64,000 nt of DNA from Symsagittifera roscoffensis. Its lineage: Eukaryota; Xenacoelomorpha; Acoela; Convolutidae. Made by a program: the position numbers and the translations under genes. Positions 22,187 through 30,228 of the stretch are shown one piece after another. The notes beneath the pieces were generated by a model. That model had not been told where the DNA came from. It saw only the letters and a list, made by a program, of their open reading frames with translations, and did not search any database. The first letter of the stretch is position 1. Each line of letters begins with the position of its first letter. The DNA lies in assembly GCF_963678635.1 (NCBI RefSeq), contig NC_087063.1, positions 32,748,599-32,812,598 on the forward strand, given 5' to 3'.

Positions 22187-22598
22187 TTTTTATGTTTGAG
22201 AAAAAATCTGCTCGACTTCTCACTGGTCCGGTTTTTCTTCGAATGGTTGTTTTTCTTTTTCGAGCCCCTACTGACCTTCTTCTTCGTAATCCATTCATTG
22301 GTGTCTTTCGACGACGACGTCTACCACCACCGAGTTGTTTTCTTGCAGTTTTTGTGACAGTGTTTTTCAATGCTTGTTTAGGAGACTTCTTTTTCATAGC
22401 GACATCAATTAGTTCTGGCGCTGCACTCATCAAAAGTTCTCTGCCCAGTTTTTTCGCAGCCGGTAGAATAACCCGTCGTGCAAACGGTATAGCAACACGA
22501 CCAATACCAGCAGCCAAAGCGCCAAATCCACTGCCGCGTTGTCGGTAGTGTCCAGAGAAATGAGGAAGTGAAGCTTGCTTTGCATAATATTGTTCCAT
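22176..22598 (-). CDS. pX/mu-like basic core or minor virion protein
   Basis: 140 aa starting MEQYYAKQASLPHFSGHYRQ. An N-terminal glycine-rich segment (GSGFGALAAGIGR) is followed by an amphipathic stretch (LPAAKKLGRELL) and a very basic C-terminus with RRRRRK and RKRKTTIRRK clusters. This pattern matches the small pX/pVI-like proteins encoded just upstream of the capsid gene in adintoviruses and Polintons. A DNA-condensing or membrane-active virion role is inferred. The start lies 6 nt after the penton stop; its end overlaps the MCP start by 11 nt. Confidence 0.75.
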   Translation of the reverse strand: MEQYYAKQASLPHFSGHYRQRGSGFGALAAGIGRVAIPFARRVILPAAKKLGRELLMSAAPELIDVAMKKKSPKQALKNTVTKTARKQLGGGRRRRRKTPMNGLRRRRSVGARKRKTTIRRKTGPVRSRADFFSNIKNDR

Positions 22599-22604
22599 TG
22601 GTTT

Positions 22605-23474
22605 TCAATCAAAGCGCTTGAATTTTAGAGTCAACACAACTTTACCAGTTCCTGCAAAGGGCACTAGTCTTCCAGTTTCTGTGCGCAACTGTACCGATAT
22701 TGATTGTACAGATGAAGTGAATAATTTTTTGTAGTCTAAATTAGTGAAGTTTTTTCGATGATTAGGTTCAATGCTGCAGGCACTACCGTTTTTGATGCGT
22801 CTATTTGAATCAATGACGCGTAACAATGGGGCCTTTGCATCACCAACAGTTTGGTATTGAATAATGTCAATATAGACAAAAATTAGACTTGTCCCACTTG
22901 ATAAGTCATATGGGAAATGAGATTCGTACAGTTCGTTTCCCTCATAAGATGCATCGAAGGAGGGTATCATTTTGTAACCAATGTGATATTCACCGTTCTC
23001 ATCAAGCTTTGCATTGTAGCCTAACAGACTGGGTATTTGGGGACTTGGGAATGAGATTCCTTCATTTGCGTTCATCCAAATGCTCATGCTATTCGTGATT
23101 TCTTGAGGACTCGCATCAAAATGAATTTTGTCTTTGAGTTTTGTTTTTATCTCATTAATCAATTGTTCTATAAAAGTGTACTCTCCTGATTTGATAAAAA
23201 CTTTTTCGCCATAGTAGGGTCTGGAAATTGTATTCCGATTGCCAGCGTTGGATTTACTGGCTACTACTTCGGATGCTCTGAAGTACGTAAATTCCTCATC
23301 AGTAACATTGTTTAATTTTGTGGGGAAAATTATTTCTGAGAGAGCAACTCTCCAATCTCCGTCTAAAGCTATTTCTTCTTTACAAAAATTTCTAAAACTG
23401 GCCAAAGTGTTGCCTGGGAAATAATCCATTGATGCTGTTGAAATCAAATGTACAGTAAACTCATCACTGCCCAT
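22605..23474 (-). CDS. Polinton minor capsid (penton) protein
   Basis: 289 aa from the ATG at 23474; an upstream in-frame TTG gives 298 codons but is unlikely as a start. The N-terminus (FTVHLISTASMDYFPGNT, then LDGDWRVALSEIIFP) has the standard Polinton penton pattern, a single jelly-roll fold expected at capsid vertices. The C-terminus (VSVQLR-like, then VVLTLKFKRF) is also typical. Its ATG sits inside the last codons of the integrase gene (11-nt overlap). Confidence 0.88.
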   Translation of the reverse strand: MGSDEFTVHLISTASMDYFPGNTLASFRNFCKEEIALDGDWRVALSEIIFPTKLNNVTDEEFTYFRASEVVASKSNAGNRNTISRPYYGEKVFIKSGEYTFIEQLINEIKTKLKDKIHFDASPQEITNSMSIWMNANEGISFPSPQIPSLLGYNAKLDENGEYHIGYKMIPSFDASYEGNELYESHFPYDLSSGTSLIFVYIDIIQYQTVGDAKAPLLRVIDSNRRIKNGSACSIEPNHRKNFTNLDYKKLFTSSVQSISVQLRTETGRLVPFAGTGKVVLTLKFKRFD

Positions 23475-24699
23475 TTTCGTTATAATCAGCTTTGTTTCCA
23501 ATTAAACTAAGTTCTTTTTCATAAAATTTTCCGCTGATTTCTTCCTTTTCCGCATCAATGAGACTGTATGTTGGAGGGTTTACAGTAGGAATGGCAACTA
23601 TTTCAAAAACTTCGTCTGTAAAAATCTGCTTGTAACCTTTTCTAAAAGGCAAGTCAGTCTTCGCTATTCGAACATAGTCACCAACATAAAATTTTGGTTT
23701 CTGTACCAACTTCGATGAACTGTTTGCAATTAATGAAACTAAAGCAGGTACATGTTTTCTTGTGACCTTGTTTGGAGCCAATTTTGTTACTCTATTAACG
23801 CGTGAGTTAATCGTTTGAACAAAACTTTGTAATTTTTCAATATAACTGTAAGTCCATTCAAACTCCAAGTATTTGTACATAATACTTTTCAGCGATCGAA
23901 TGTTTCTTTCGGCAAACGCTGATTTTTTTTCACTGTGAGTATTGTATTTGATGATTTCTCGTTTAGTACATAACTTTTCGAACTCTCCTTTAAACTCGGT
24001 GCCTTTGTCAACCCAAACTTTTTTTGGTTGTTTTGTTTTGATCATTTTTTTGAAAGCTTCGGTTGTTTCCTTAGCATATTTGGTCTTCAGGGGTTCCACT
24101 CGTAAGTAGCGAGAGAGGCAATCGACAGCAACTAACAAATATCGTACCCCTCGGTTATATTTAGCCAATTTATCAACATAAGCCAAGTCAAGAGACCAAA
24201 TTTCGTTGATATCGTTAACAATCACTTTTAGCCGAGGATATGTTTTACGAAACAATCCATACTTTGTATGTGATGATTGAGATCTCAGAAATTTTTCAAC
24301 TTTTTTTGGTGAGAGTTGACTAGCATTTGTTAAATTTTTAACGCTACCAAATGCAGCTGGACCTTTCGTGTAGAGTAATTTGAGTTTCTTTTCTTCACTG
24401 ATAGTAGGATTTCCATTCTTTTGTTGACGTCGTCGCAAACGATTCTTTACTGCTTTCATAGTTTTTATCATCGTCGTCATCGTCGTCGTTGGTGTTGGGG
24501 AAAAATTCTTTTTTCTGGGTTTTTCTTTTGTCTGATTGCTTGGTTCTGGGTTTGAGAGTTGTCGATCGAGTCTTCGAAGAGGAGGGTTTTGATCTCTTCG
24601 AGTACTCAGTTGTCGGGTTGTCGTCGGAGACGAAGGAGGAAGAAGTTGAGAAGGGCTTAGCTGCTTCGCTCTTAAGCGAGCGGAGAATCTGTTTGGCAT
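23464..24699 (-). CDS. Retroviral-like (rve) integrase
   Basis: 411 aa from the ATG at 24699, with a further in-frame ATG cluster at 24480-24459. The catalytic triad is visible: D171 in WSLDLAYVD, D231 in VWVDKGTEFKG and E264 in AFAERNIRSLK. An SH3/chromo-like C-terminal domain follows (FYVGDYVRIAKT and later VFEIV). It inserts Polinton ends into the host and makes the 6-bp duplication. The first ~75 residues are low-complexity (Pro/Ser/Thr/Arg) and overlap a different, conserved-looking frame. The native start may therefore be at residue 74-81, or the upstream gene may join this frame by frameshifting or splicing. Confidence 0.95.
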   Translation of the reverse strand: MPNRFSARLRAKQLSPSQLLPPSSPTTTRQLSTRRDQNPPLRRLDRQLSNPEPSNQTKEKPRKKNFSPTPTTTMTTMIKTMKAVKNRLRRRQQKNGNPTISEEKKLKLLYTKGPAAFGSVKNLTNASQLSPKKVEKFLRSQSSHTKYGLFRKTYPRLKVIVNDINEIWSLDLAYVDKLAKYNRGVRYLLVAVDCLSRYLRVEPLKTKYAKETTEAFKKMIKTKQPKKVWVDKGTEFKGEFEKLCTKREIIKYNTHSEKKSAFAERNIRSLKSIMYKYLEFEWTYSYIEKLQSFVQTINSRVNRVTKLAPNKVTRKHVPALVSLIANSSSKLVQKPKFYVGDYVRIAKTDLPFRKGYKQIFTDEVFEIVAIPTVNPPTYSLIDAEKEEISGKFYEKELSLIGNKADYNENGQ

Positions 24700-25345
24700 A
24701 AGTGTTGGACACTAAGCTAGGATCAAGATTCAGTTCTTTCAAAATTTGTGGATAAAAAACACCCTCAAGTTTTTTTGTGTTTTGCTGTGTATCGTACAAA
24801 AAAGATTCAATTTTAACGAGTGTTGGTTTTCCTTGAATTAAAACATATCCGTCAACGTCTAAAGTCAAGGATTCAACTTTGAACAACTGCTTTAGCACGA
24901 TGTTTGCCCTTTCCAATTTATTAGCTTCCAATAGCTCTTGAATGGATTCCATAACCTTTCGAAACACTTCAGCGGTTTTTCCATTACTTTTTTCATCGTT
25001 TTTTTCTGTTCTCTTTGAACTTGTCTGCTGCAGTGAATTGTTTGATTCAAAATTTTTTTCTGCTTCATCATCACCGTCATCACTGAAATTAGTAAGTGCA
25101 GATAAATTTCTTTTTCGGTGCAGATTTGGTACTACATTATTAGGGGTTAAAGGAATAGGAGATGTTGGGTTTAATGGTGGTGGAGAGTCACGGCTGATAT
25201 TTCGTTCTCGAAATCGTTGTATGTAATTGAGTTGAGATGATTTGTCGTTAATTAATGGATTATGAAGGATTTGAGATTGTGGTGCAGTTTTTTCATCTGG
25301 AGCATATGTTTTTCGAGGAATGAGGATGAATTCTTCAGCATACAT
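24395..25345 (-). CDS. Polinton conserved protein upstream of integrase, acidic/basic tail
   Basis: 316 aa starting MYAEEFILIPRKTY. The N-terminal motif (A-E-x-FILIPR-x-Y) and a later globular part (GYVLIQGKPTLVKIESF; TYAKQILRSLK) resemble an uncharacterised protein found just before or fused to the integrase in many Polintons, recalled from the family and not checked. The middle is acidic and Ser-rich; the C-terminus has basic KTQKKEFF followed by seven Asp. It overlaps the integrase ORF by 305 nt in another frame. It begins 10 nt after the stop of the preceding small gene. Function unknown. Confidence 0.65.
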   Translation of the reverse strand: MYAEEFILIPRKTYAPDEKTAPQSQILHNPLINDKSSQLNYIQRFRERNISRDSPPPLNPTSPIPLTPNNVVPNLHRKRNLSALTNFSDDGDDEAEKNFESNNSLQQTSSKRTEKNDEKSNGKTAEVFRKVMESIQELLEANKLERANIVLKQLFKVESLTLDVDGYVLIQGKPTLVKIESFLYDTQQNTKKLEGVFYPQILKELNLDPSLVSNTYAKQILRSLKSEAAKPFSTSSSFVSDDNPTTEYSKRSKPSSSKTRSTTLKPRTKQSDKRKTQKKEFFPNTNDDDDDDDKNYESSKESFATTSTKEWKSYYQ

Positions 25346-25355
25346 GCCTGAGATT

Positions 25356-25613
25356 CTAGTTTTTCAAGTAAATGTAACACGATTCTCCGATTGATTTAAC
25401 CAGTGAAATATTGTTTGCCAAAACTTTTCGTTTTTCTCGGATACTAAACTTAGGGTCAACAATTTTTCCAAATGGTATTTTCTTACTCTCGATGAAACTC
25501 TTGTTAGCTGGAACATGTCCCAGAAAAACATTTACAAAACAATCGCAAAGAAATCTAATAAAATTTGAATCAGCTTCTGTCAAAATTGATCTACAATGGC
25601 GACTATTGAGCAT
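25356..25613 (-). CDS. Small conserved Polinton protein
   Basis: 85 aa if started at the ATG at 25613, which overlaps the ATPase stop by 11 nt; an ATG at 25646 gives 96 aa. It contains SRHCRSILTEADSNFIRFL, CFVNVFLGHV, then a basic part (REKRKVLANN). Short proteins of this layout, with a helical domain around a C-x-C-x(6)-G core and a basic segment, are common next to the ATPase in Polintons. Role unknown. Confidence 0.65.
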   Translation of the reverse strand: MLNSRHCRSILTEADSNFIRFLCDCFVNVFLGHVPANKSFIESKKIPFGKIVDPKFSIREKRKVLANNISLVKSIGESCYIYLKN

Positions 25614-26295
25614 TTGCTTCAATATACATAATTCTTTCTCTTTCATTTTCAAGAGATGTGATAACTGCTTTCGAGGATGGCAAATAGAAAATGGTTGGTG
25701 ATGGTGGAACTATGTTTGACGAATAACGAAGACATTCTGAAGTTTTGGGATCCAAGTCTATCAACAGATGACCAAAATCTTCTTTCGTTGCCAACTGATA
25801 CGCATGACGGAGGAATTTTGCATTATTCAACTGTCTGCCTAAATAATCAATTTGTTGAATGTCGCGAGGTGATTTGAACAAAATTAAGTGAGTTGTATTC
25901 AAATCTATTGTACGTGATTGCTTACTTTGCTGAAATAAATTGTGCTTGACATAAATAACATGAACATCTTTATGTCGGCCTGCTGTAGCTAATTTAACAA
26001 AATCTTTTTCATTAAAAATTTCTTCACAGGTATCATCAAAGACAATCATACAATCCCGTAAGTTATTAACAATTTCAAAGCTGGATAATTTTATAAATTC
26101 AATATCAAATTTGTTGTGAGAAACAAAGGAACGGTATTTGGGTTGATCGTGAAGATAAAAATAAAATATCTTGTTATACGATGGATAGAATGTACCTTTG
26201 AGAAGCATTTGAAAAATTAAATCAGTTTTGCCAGATCCTGAGGGACCTGAAACGGACATAAACAGACGATCTTTTGTTGAAATGATCTTATTCAT
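25603..26295 (-). CDS. FtsK/HerA-type DNA packaging ATPase
   Basis: 230 aa from the ATG at 26295; the 250-codon frame starts at TTG. It shows Walker A GPSGSGKT, Walker B CMIVFDD about 60 residues later, and a downstream TAGRHKDVHVIYVKHNLF segment typical of the A32-like packaging ATPases of Polintons and related viruses. It should pump element DNA into the capsid. The start is 2 nt after the stop of the membrane protein gene; its end overlaps the next gene by 11 nt. Confidence 0.93.
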   Translation of the reverse strand: MNKIISTKDRLFMSVSGPSGSGKTDLIFQMLLKGTFYPSYNKIFYFYLHDQPKYRSFVSHNKFDIEFIKLSSFEIVNNLRDCMIVFDDTCEEIFNEKDFVKLATAGRHKDVHVIYVKHNLFQQSKQSRTIDLNTTHLILFKSPRDIQQIDYLGRQLNNAKFLRHAYQLATKEDFGHLLIDLDPKTSECLRYSSNIVPPSPTIFYLPSSKAVITSLENERERIMYIEANAQ

Positions 26296-26297
26296 TA

Positions 26298-26588
26298 TTA
26301 TAACTTGGGATTGGGTAACATGTAACCAACTGTACTGGATAGTATTGAAAGCCAAATGGCAGTCTCATCACAACTAAGGTTGTAAAAAGATAATTTTGAA
26401 ATAGATAAAGAGAGCAAAATGAAAATGAAACAGACTTGCGTGAAAAAGACAACTTCTGCAGACGGAAGAGAAACAGAATTACAAAATTTCCAAGATCTGT
26501 TTTCGTGAGATAAAGACTTTTCGGCAACACCAATGTCAACAAAGTCGCAATCATTGTTCTCGACAGTGGTGGTTTCTTCAATTTCCAT
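26298..26588 (-). CDS. Small Polinton membrane protein
   Basis: 96 aa from the ATG at 26588, which lies inside the end of the preceding gene (11-nt overlap). An acidic N-terminus is followed by two hydrophobic spans (VVFFTQVCFIFILLSLSI; AIWLSILSSTVGYM) and the end LPNPKL. A two-span protein with FFTQV and GY-LPNP motifs is a recurrent Polinton gene; I know no assigned function. It could be a virion membrane or egress factor. Confidence 0.65.
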   Translation of the reverse strand: MEIEETTTVENNDCDFVDIGVAEKSLSHENRSWKFCNSVSLPSAEVVFFTQVCFIFILLSLSISKLSFYNLSCDETAIWLSILSSTVGYMLPNPKL

Positions 26589-26874
26589 GTTTACCCGAAG
26601 ACTTTTTTTGCTTATTTCTATCAAGGTTGATAGTTACAACTGCATACCAATCGCCTTTTTTTCTCTCTGATCTATTGCCGTTTGGTTTGTATTTTATTAT
26701 ATATCTTGCTATGTTTTTGTCTGTCAGAAGTATCCGAACAATTTTTTCTACGTTTCCGGTACTGATTTCGTCTAATAACTCTTTTGGTAAATTCTCACCT
26801 GTTAAACTCACATTTTGTGTGTTTTCTTTTGGCAAAAATATTTTTTTGAAATTTTGAATTTTCAAACACGACAT
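26578..26874 (-). CDS. Unknown Polinton protein, 98 aa
   Basis: Starts MSCLKIQNFKKIFLPK. The core (LPKELLDEISTGNVEKIV, then IARYIIKYKPN) resembles the core of the 99-aa protein encoded next upstream (LPAELKELVKTDNVEEIH, then AAHFVVKFKSN), so the two are likely paralogues. This is the first gene after the poly(A)-like palindrome and probably heads the structural block. Its 5' part is repeated in truncated form at 28906-29053. Confidence 0.6.
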   Translation of the reverse strand: MSCLKIQNFKKIFLPKENTQNVSLTGENLPKELLDEISTGNVEKIVRILLTDKNIARYIIKYKPNGNRSERKKGDWYAVVTINLDRNKQKKSSGKHGN

Positions 26875-26921
26875 GTTAGCAACTAGTAATCACACAAGAT
26901 CAAAAGAAAATGAAGACAATC

Positions 26922-26937
26922 AATAAATATATTTATT
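26922..26937. terminator. Bidirectional poly(A) signal palindrome
   Basis: AATAAATATATTTATT reads AATAAA on both strands. On the minus strand it lies about 40 nt past the stop of the 99-aa gene. Together with the TATA-like run CATATATATATATG (26956-26969), it would separate the accessory block from the structural block. It is repeated at 29101-29116. Confidence 0.5.
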
Positions 26938-26976
26938 ATGATTCACAAAATTTGGCATATATATATATGTGATTCG

Positions 26977-27276
26977 TCATTTCGGTTCAACAGGCAAATC
27001 AACTCCTCGTTCAATGAAGAAAAACTCATATTTTGTGAATTTGTCATGGTTACGATTAGATTTGAACTTTACAACAAAATGAGCAGCAACTCTGATAGTG
27101 GCTTGAACTAAATGTATTTCCTCAACGTTATCAGTTTTGACTAATTCTTTCAGTTCAGCTGGAAGCTGATGGTCATGCAAATGAATTTGTCTTCTCTCTC
27201 CCAGCTGAGGTTGCAGCCCTTCCAGGTTGAGATTGAACAACGGAATTGACTGGCGAAATTCCTGGAGTCTGGACAT
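26977..27276 (-). CDS. Unknown Polinton protein, 99 aa, copy A
   Basis: Started at the ATG at 27276 (MSRLQEFRQS); the longer frame starts with TTG. The core GLQPQLGERRQIHLHDHQLP is followed by the LPAEL/NVEEIH region shared with the 98-aa protein. No catalytic motif. It overlaps the preceding small ORF by about 100 nt. Identical copy at 29156. Confidence 0.55.
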   Translation of the reverse strand: MSRLQEFRQSIPLFNLNLEGLQPQLGERRQIHLHDHQLPAELKELVKTDNVEEIHLVQATIRVAAHFVVKFKSNRNHDKFTKYEFFFIERGVDLPVEPK

Positions 27277-27460
27277 TGTACAGGTGAAAGTAGTCAAGAA
27301 CTGTAAAAAATTTCCGTAAATTGTCGATTTCGATATCGTTCAGTGTAATTTGTTCGAGTTTTTGCAGGAGAGGTTTTCCTCGACAATCTAATATGCCTGT
27401 CCGCGTAAGAGTAACTTTAATTCTTGGTGTTAAATTGTTTTCAGGACTCTGATTAGTCAT
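27173..27460 (-). CDS. Unknown Polinton protein, 95 aa, copy A
   Basis: Started at the ATG at 27460, which overlaps the stop of the exonuclease-like gene by 8 nt (ATGACTAA). It contains RIKVTLTRTGILDCRGKP and an acidic NDIEIDNLRKF. Its C-terminus lies in a frame overlapping the next gene and may not be conserved. No family recognised. Identical copy at 29352. Confidence 0.5.
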   Translation of the reverse strand: MTNQSPENNLTPRIKVTLTRTGILDCRGKPLLQKLEQITLNDIEIDNLRKFFTVLDYFHLYNVQTPGISPVNSVVQSQPGRAATSAGREKTNSFA

Positions 27461-28040
27461 TGAAGCGTAAACCACCAAATTTGGAGATAAGGTTGTTTGC
27501 ATCATTGGACAGTTCATTTTGTAACCAATCGAAAAAAACTTTGGATTTTCTACGGGTACAATGCTTTAATAATTGATGTGAGGGAAGTAAATGAGAATGT
27601 CGTTTGCAAATATGTTTTTCTTGACCCAATAACTGTTCAATCTTTGGGCAGCCAAAATCTTCCAAATTTGTCACGGGTAATTTCAAGTATTCAGCTAATA
27701 AAACAGATTTTTGTGTACCTTTAGCAAAAAAATGGGAATTTGGGTTCCTCAAACGAATGCTGTCAAAAATTTGATCCAAGTATGAGTAAGGGTATTCACC
27801 TTCGTCCCAACGAAGCCCGTGTAGAAATTTAGATACCCAATTGTACGCTTTTTTCTCTTCTTTTGATAAATTGTTGAATTGGACTGGTGGCAGAAAATGA
27901 ATTGTATCAATTGTATTAGCAGAGCAAACGGAAAGTTCCTTTATGATCAAAGGTTTCTTGCCACATTTAAATCCTTCAATATCTAAAATAATGAGATGGT
28001 TGAAAAACAATTTTTTAGTTTTCTTTCTTTGGGTTAACAT
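27453..28040 (-). CDS. DEDD-exonuclease-like Polinton protein, copy A
   Basis: 195 aa from the ATG at 28040. It begins a beta strand with HLIILDIEGFKC, which looks like the DxE motif I of RNase H-fold DEDD exonucleases, followed by IKELSV. Later features are FLHGLRWDEGEYPY, FFAKGTQKS, LEDFGCPKIEQLL and a CKRHS...HCTRRKS Cys/His set. I recall this arrangement in a family widespread in invertebrate Polinton-like elements; biochemical activity is not established. It is preceded by 9 nt and overlaps the next ORF by 8 nt. Identical copy at 29632. Confidence 0.6.
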   Translation of the reverse strand: MLTQRKKTKKLFFNHLIILDIEGFKCGKKPLIIKELSVCSANTIDTIHFLPPVQFNNLSKEEKKAYNWVSKFLHGLRWDEGEYPYSYLDQIFDSIRLRNPNSHFFAKGTQKSVLLAEYLKLPVTNLEDFGCPKIEQLLGQEKHICKRHSHLLPSHQLLKHCTRRKSKVFFDWLQNELSNDANNLISKFGGLRFND

Positions 28041-28049
28041 GACTTTCAC

Positions 28050-28457
28050 TCAACATTCCAACAAACGAAATAACTTTGGTTTGAATGCTTTAAGAAATAA
28101 GCAAAACGCAATACCTGTCACGTGACCCAGGTAACAGTTTTTTATTGGACAAGGCAAAACATATGTGTACCCAGGACCGGTATGATTTTTTTCTTGCAAA
28201 TATCCCGCTGCGTCATGCAATATAGCATGTATTCTAAGAAACTTGAAATGTTTCAAGTGTTTGTCGAGCGACGAATTGTCTATTCCAATTAAACCACCAT
28301 ATGGTCTGTTTTTCAAAACAAAATCCAAATTAATATCAGCATCCAAATACAAACAAGTGGCTAAAAAATACTGAAATCTGACTGATTTGTCTGGATATTG
28401 TGATTTTAAGTCTATAAAAATTTCATGAATGAGTTTTAAATCGAAAGTTGAAATCAT
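28050..28457 (-). CDS. Unknown Polinton protein, 135 aa, copy A
   Basis: Started at the ATG at 28457 (MISTFDLKLIHE); the longer frame starts with TTG. The relic at 43030-43330 supports a start near here. Contains RPYGGLIGIDNSSLDKHLK, FLRIHAILHDAAGYL and a Cys/His-containing PCPIKNCYLGHVTG. Family unknown. Identical copy at 30229. Confidence 0.6.
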   Translation of the reverse strand: MISTFDLKLIHEIFIDLKSQYPDKSVRFQYFLATCLYLDADINLDFVLKNRPYGGLIGIDNSSLDKHLKHFKFLRIHAILHDAAGYLQEKNHTGPGYTYVLPCPIKNCYLGHVTGIAFCLFLKAFKPKLFRLLEC

Positions 28458-28508
28458 GTTTACTGAACTCAATATAATAAAAAGGGAATAATGAAAAGTA
28501 TGTATCAA

Positions 28509-28901
28509 TTAAAACTTAACTTTCTCTTCAACAATAAATTTCACAAATAGCACATCAGTATCTACATCAAGTTTTCCATATCCACTTGTCAAAATATCCA
28601 TTATTTTGCAAAAAGCGGCAGAATGGGGTCCATTAATTAAACTTTCAAATCTTTTCAAAGTTTCTGTATTCATCTCATCTGTTTGAACATGTCTGCTTTC
28701 TGTATGTTTCTTTGAAACTGAAGTCGAAACTCTTACGGATTTGTTTGACGTCGACGATGCAGCAGGCGTAACTGTATTATCAATTCGTTTCTGTCCCCCA
28801 ACGGCCGGAGATTTCTTGCAAACGTTTTGATTTGGTGAAGTTTGTTTCTTAGATGATGTTGCAGAAAGCAATAAATTGGGTAAACGTTTTTTGATTGCAG
28901 T
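28509..28901 (-). pseudogene. Truncated HYH-motif gene, copy A
   Basis: Only the C-terminal part (from AIKKRLPNLL on) is present. Upstream it is fused at the duplication junction to the start of the 98-aa gene in a different frame. The HYH segment is missing. Confidence 0.85.
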
Positions 28902-28905
28902 TTTT

Positions 28906-29053
28906 GAAGTATCCGAACAATTTTTTCTACGTTTCCGGTACTGATTTCGTCTAATAACTCTTTTGGTAAATTCTCACCTGTTAAACTCACATTTTGTGTG
29001 TTTTCTTTTGGCAAAAATATTTTTTTGAAATTTTGAATTTTCAAACACGACAT
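28906..29053 (-). pseudogene. Truncated 98-aa gene, copy B
   Basis: The first 49 codons match the gene at 26578-26874 up to VEKIVRIL. It then runs across the junction into out-of-frame sequence of the HYH-motif gene, giving a chimeric 106-codon frame. Confidence 0.85.
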
Positions 29054-29155
29054 GTTAGCAACTAGTAATCACACAAGATCAAAAGAAAATGAAGACAATC
29101 AATAAATATATTTATTATGATTCACAAAATTTGGCATATATATATATGTGATTCG

Positions 29156-29455
29156 TCATTTCGGTTCAACAGGCAAATCAACTCCTCGTTCAATGAAGAA
29201 AAACTCATATTTTGTGAATTTGTCATGGTTACGATTAGATTTGAACTTTACAACAAAATGAGCAGCAACTCTGATAGTGGCTTGAACTAAATGTATTTCC
29301 TCAACGTTATCAGTTTTGACTAATTCTTTCAGTTCAGCTGGAAGCTGATGGTCATGCAAATGAATTTGTCTTCTCTCTCCCAGCTGAGGTTGCAGCCCTT
29401 CCAGGTTGAGATTGAACAACGGAATTGACTGGCGAAATTCCTGGAGTCTGGACAT
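29156..29455 (-). CDS. Unknown Polinton protein, 99 aa, copy B
   Basis: Identical to the gene at 26977-27276. It is followed leftward by its own copy of the AATAAATATATTTATT palindrome. Confidence 0.55.
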   Translation of the reverse strand: MSRLQEFRQSIPLFNLNLEGLQPQLGERRQIHLHDHQLPAELKELVKTDNVEEIHLVQATIRVAAHFVVKFKSNRNHDKFTKYEFFFIERGVDLPVEPK

Positions 29456-29639
29456 TGTACAGGTGAAAGTAGTCAAGAACTGTAAAAAATTTCCGTAAAT
29501 TGTCGATTTCGATATCGTTCAGTGTAATTTGTTCGAGTTTTTGCAGGAGAGGTTTTCCTCGACAATCTAATATGCCTGTCCGCGTAAGAGTAACTTTAAT
29601 TCTTGGTGTTAAATTGTTTTCAGGACTCTGATTAGTCAT
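29352..29639 (-). CDS. Unknown Polinton protein, 95 aa, copy B
   Basis: Identical to 27173-27460, including the 8-nt overlap with the upstream gene. Confidence 0.5.
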   Translation of the reverse strand: MTNQSPENNLTPRIKVTLTRTGILDCRGKPLLQKLEQITLNDIEIDNLRKFFTVLDYFHLYNVQTPGISPVNSVVQSQPGRAATSAGREKTNSFA

Positions 29640-30219
29640 TGAAGCGTAAACCACCAAATTTGGAGATAAGGTTGTTTGCATCATTGGACAGTTCATTTTG
29701 TAACCAATCGAAAAAAACTTTGGATTTTCTACGGGTACAATGCTTTAATAATTGATGTGAGGGAAGTAAATGAGAATGTCGTTTGCAAATATGTTTTTCT
29801 TGACCCAATAACTGTTCAATCTTTGGGCAGCCAAAATCTTCCAAATTTGTCACGGGTAATTTCAAGTATTCAGCTAATAAAACAGATTTTTGTGTACCTT
29901 TAGCAAAAAAATGGGAATTTGGGTTCCTCAAACGAATGCTGTCAAAAATTTGATCCAAGTATGAGTAAGGGTATTCACCTTCGTCCCAACGAAGCCCGTG
30001 TAGAAATTTAGATACCCAATTGTACGCTTTTTTCTCTTCTTTTGATAAATTGTTGAATTGGACTGGTGGCAGAAAATGAATTGTATCAATTGTATTAGCA
30101 GAGCAAACGGAAAGTTCCTTTATGATCAAAGGTTTCTTGCCACATTTAAATCCTTCAATATCTAAAATAATGAGATGGTTGAAAAACAATTTTTTAGTTT
30201 TCTTTCTTTGGGTTAACAT
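29632..30219 (-). CDS. DEDD-exonuclease-like Polinton protein, copy B
   Basis: Identical to 27453-28040. The start at 30219 lies 9 nt after the stop of the 135-aa gene. Confidence 0.6.
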   Translation of the reverse strand: MLTQRKKTKKLFFNHLIILDIEGFKCGKKPLIIKELSVCSANTIDTIHFLPPVQFNNLSKEEKKAYNWVSKFLHGLRWDEGEYPYSYLDQIFDSIRLRNPNSHFFAKGTQKSVLLAEYLKLPVTNLEDFGCPKIEQLLGQEKHICKRHSHLLPSHQLLKHCTRRKSKVFFDWLQNELSNDANNLISKFGGLRFND

Positions 30220-30228
30220 GACTTTCAC

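Larger units (their letters stand above)
26727..28901. repeat. Internal tandem duplication, copy A
   Basis: Matches 28906-31080 base for base wherever compared, offset 2179, with identical encoded proteins. The unit spans from inside the 98-aa gene to inside the HYH-motif gene. Four extra T (28902-28905) lie at the junction. Confidence 0.92.
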
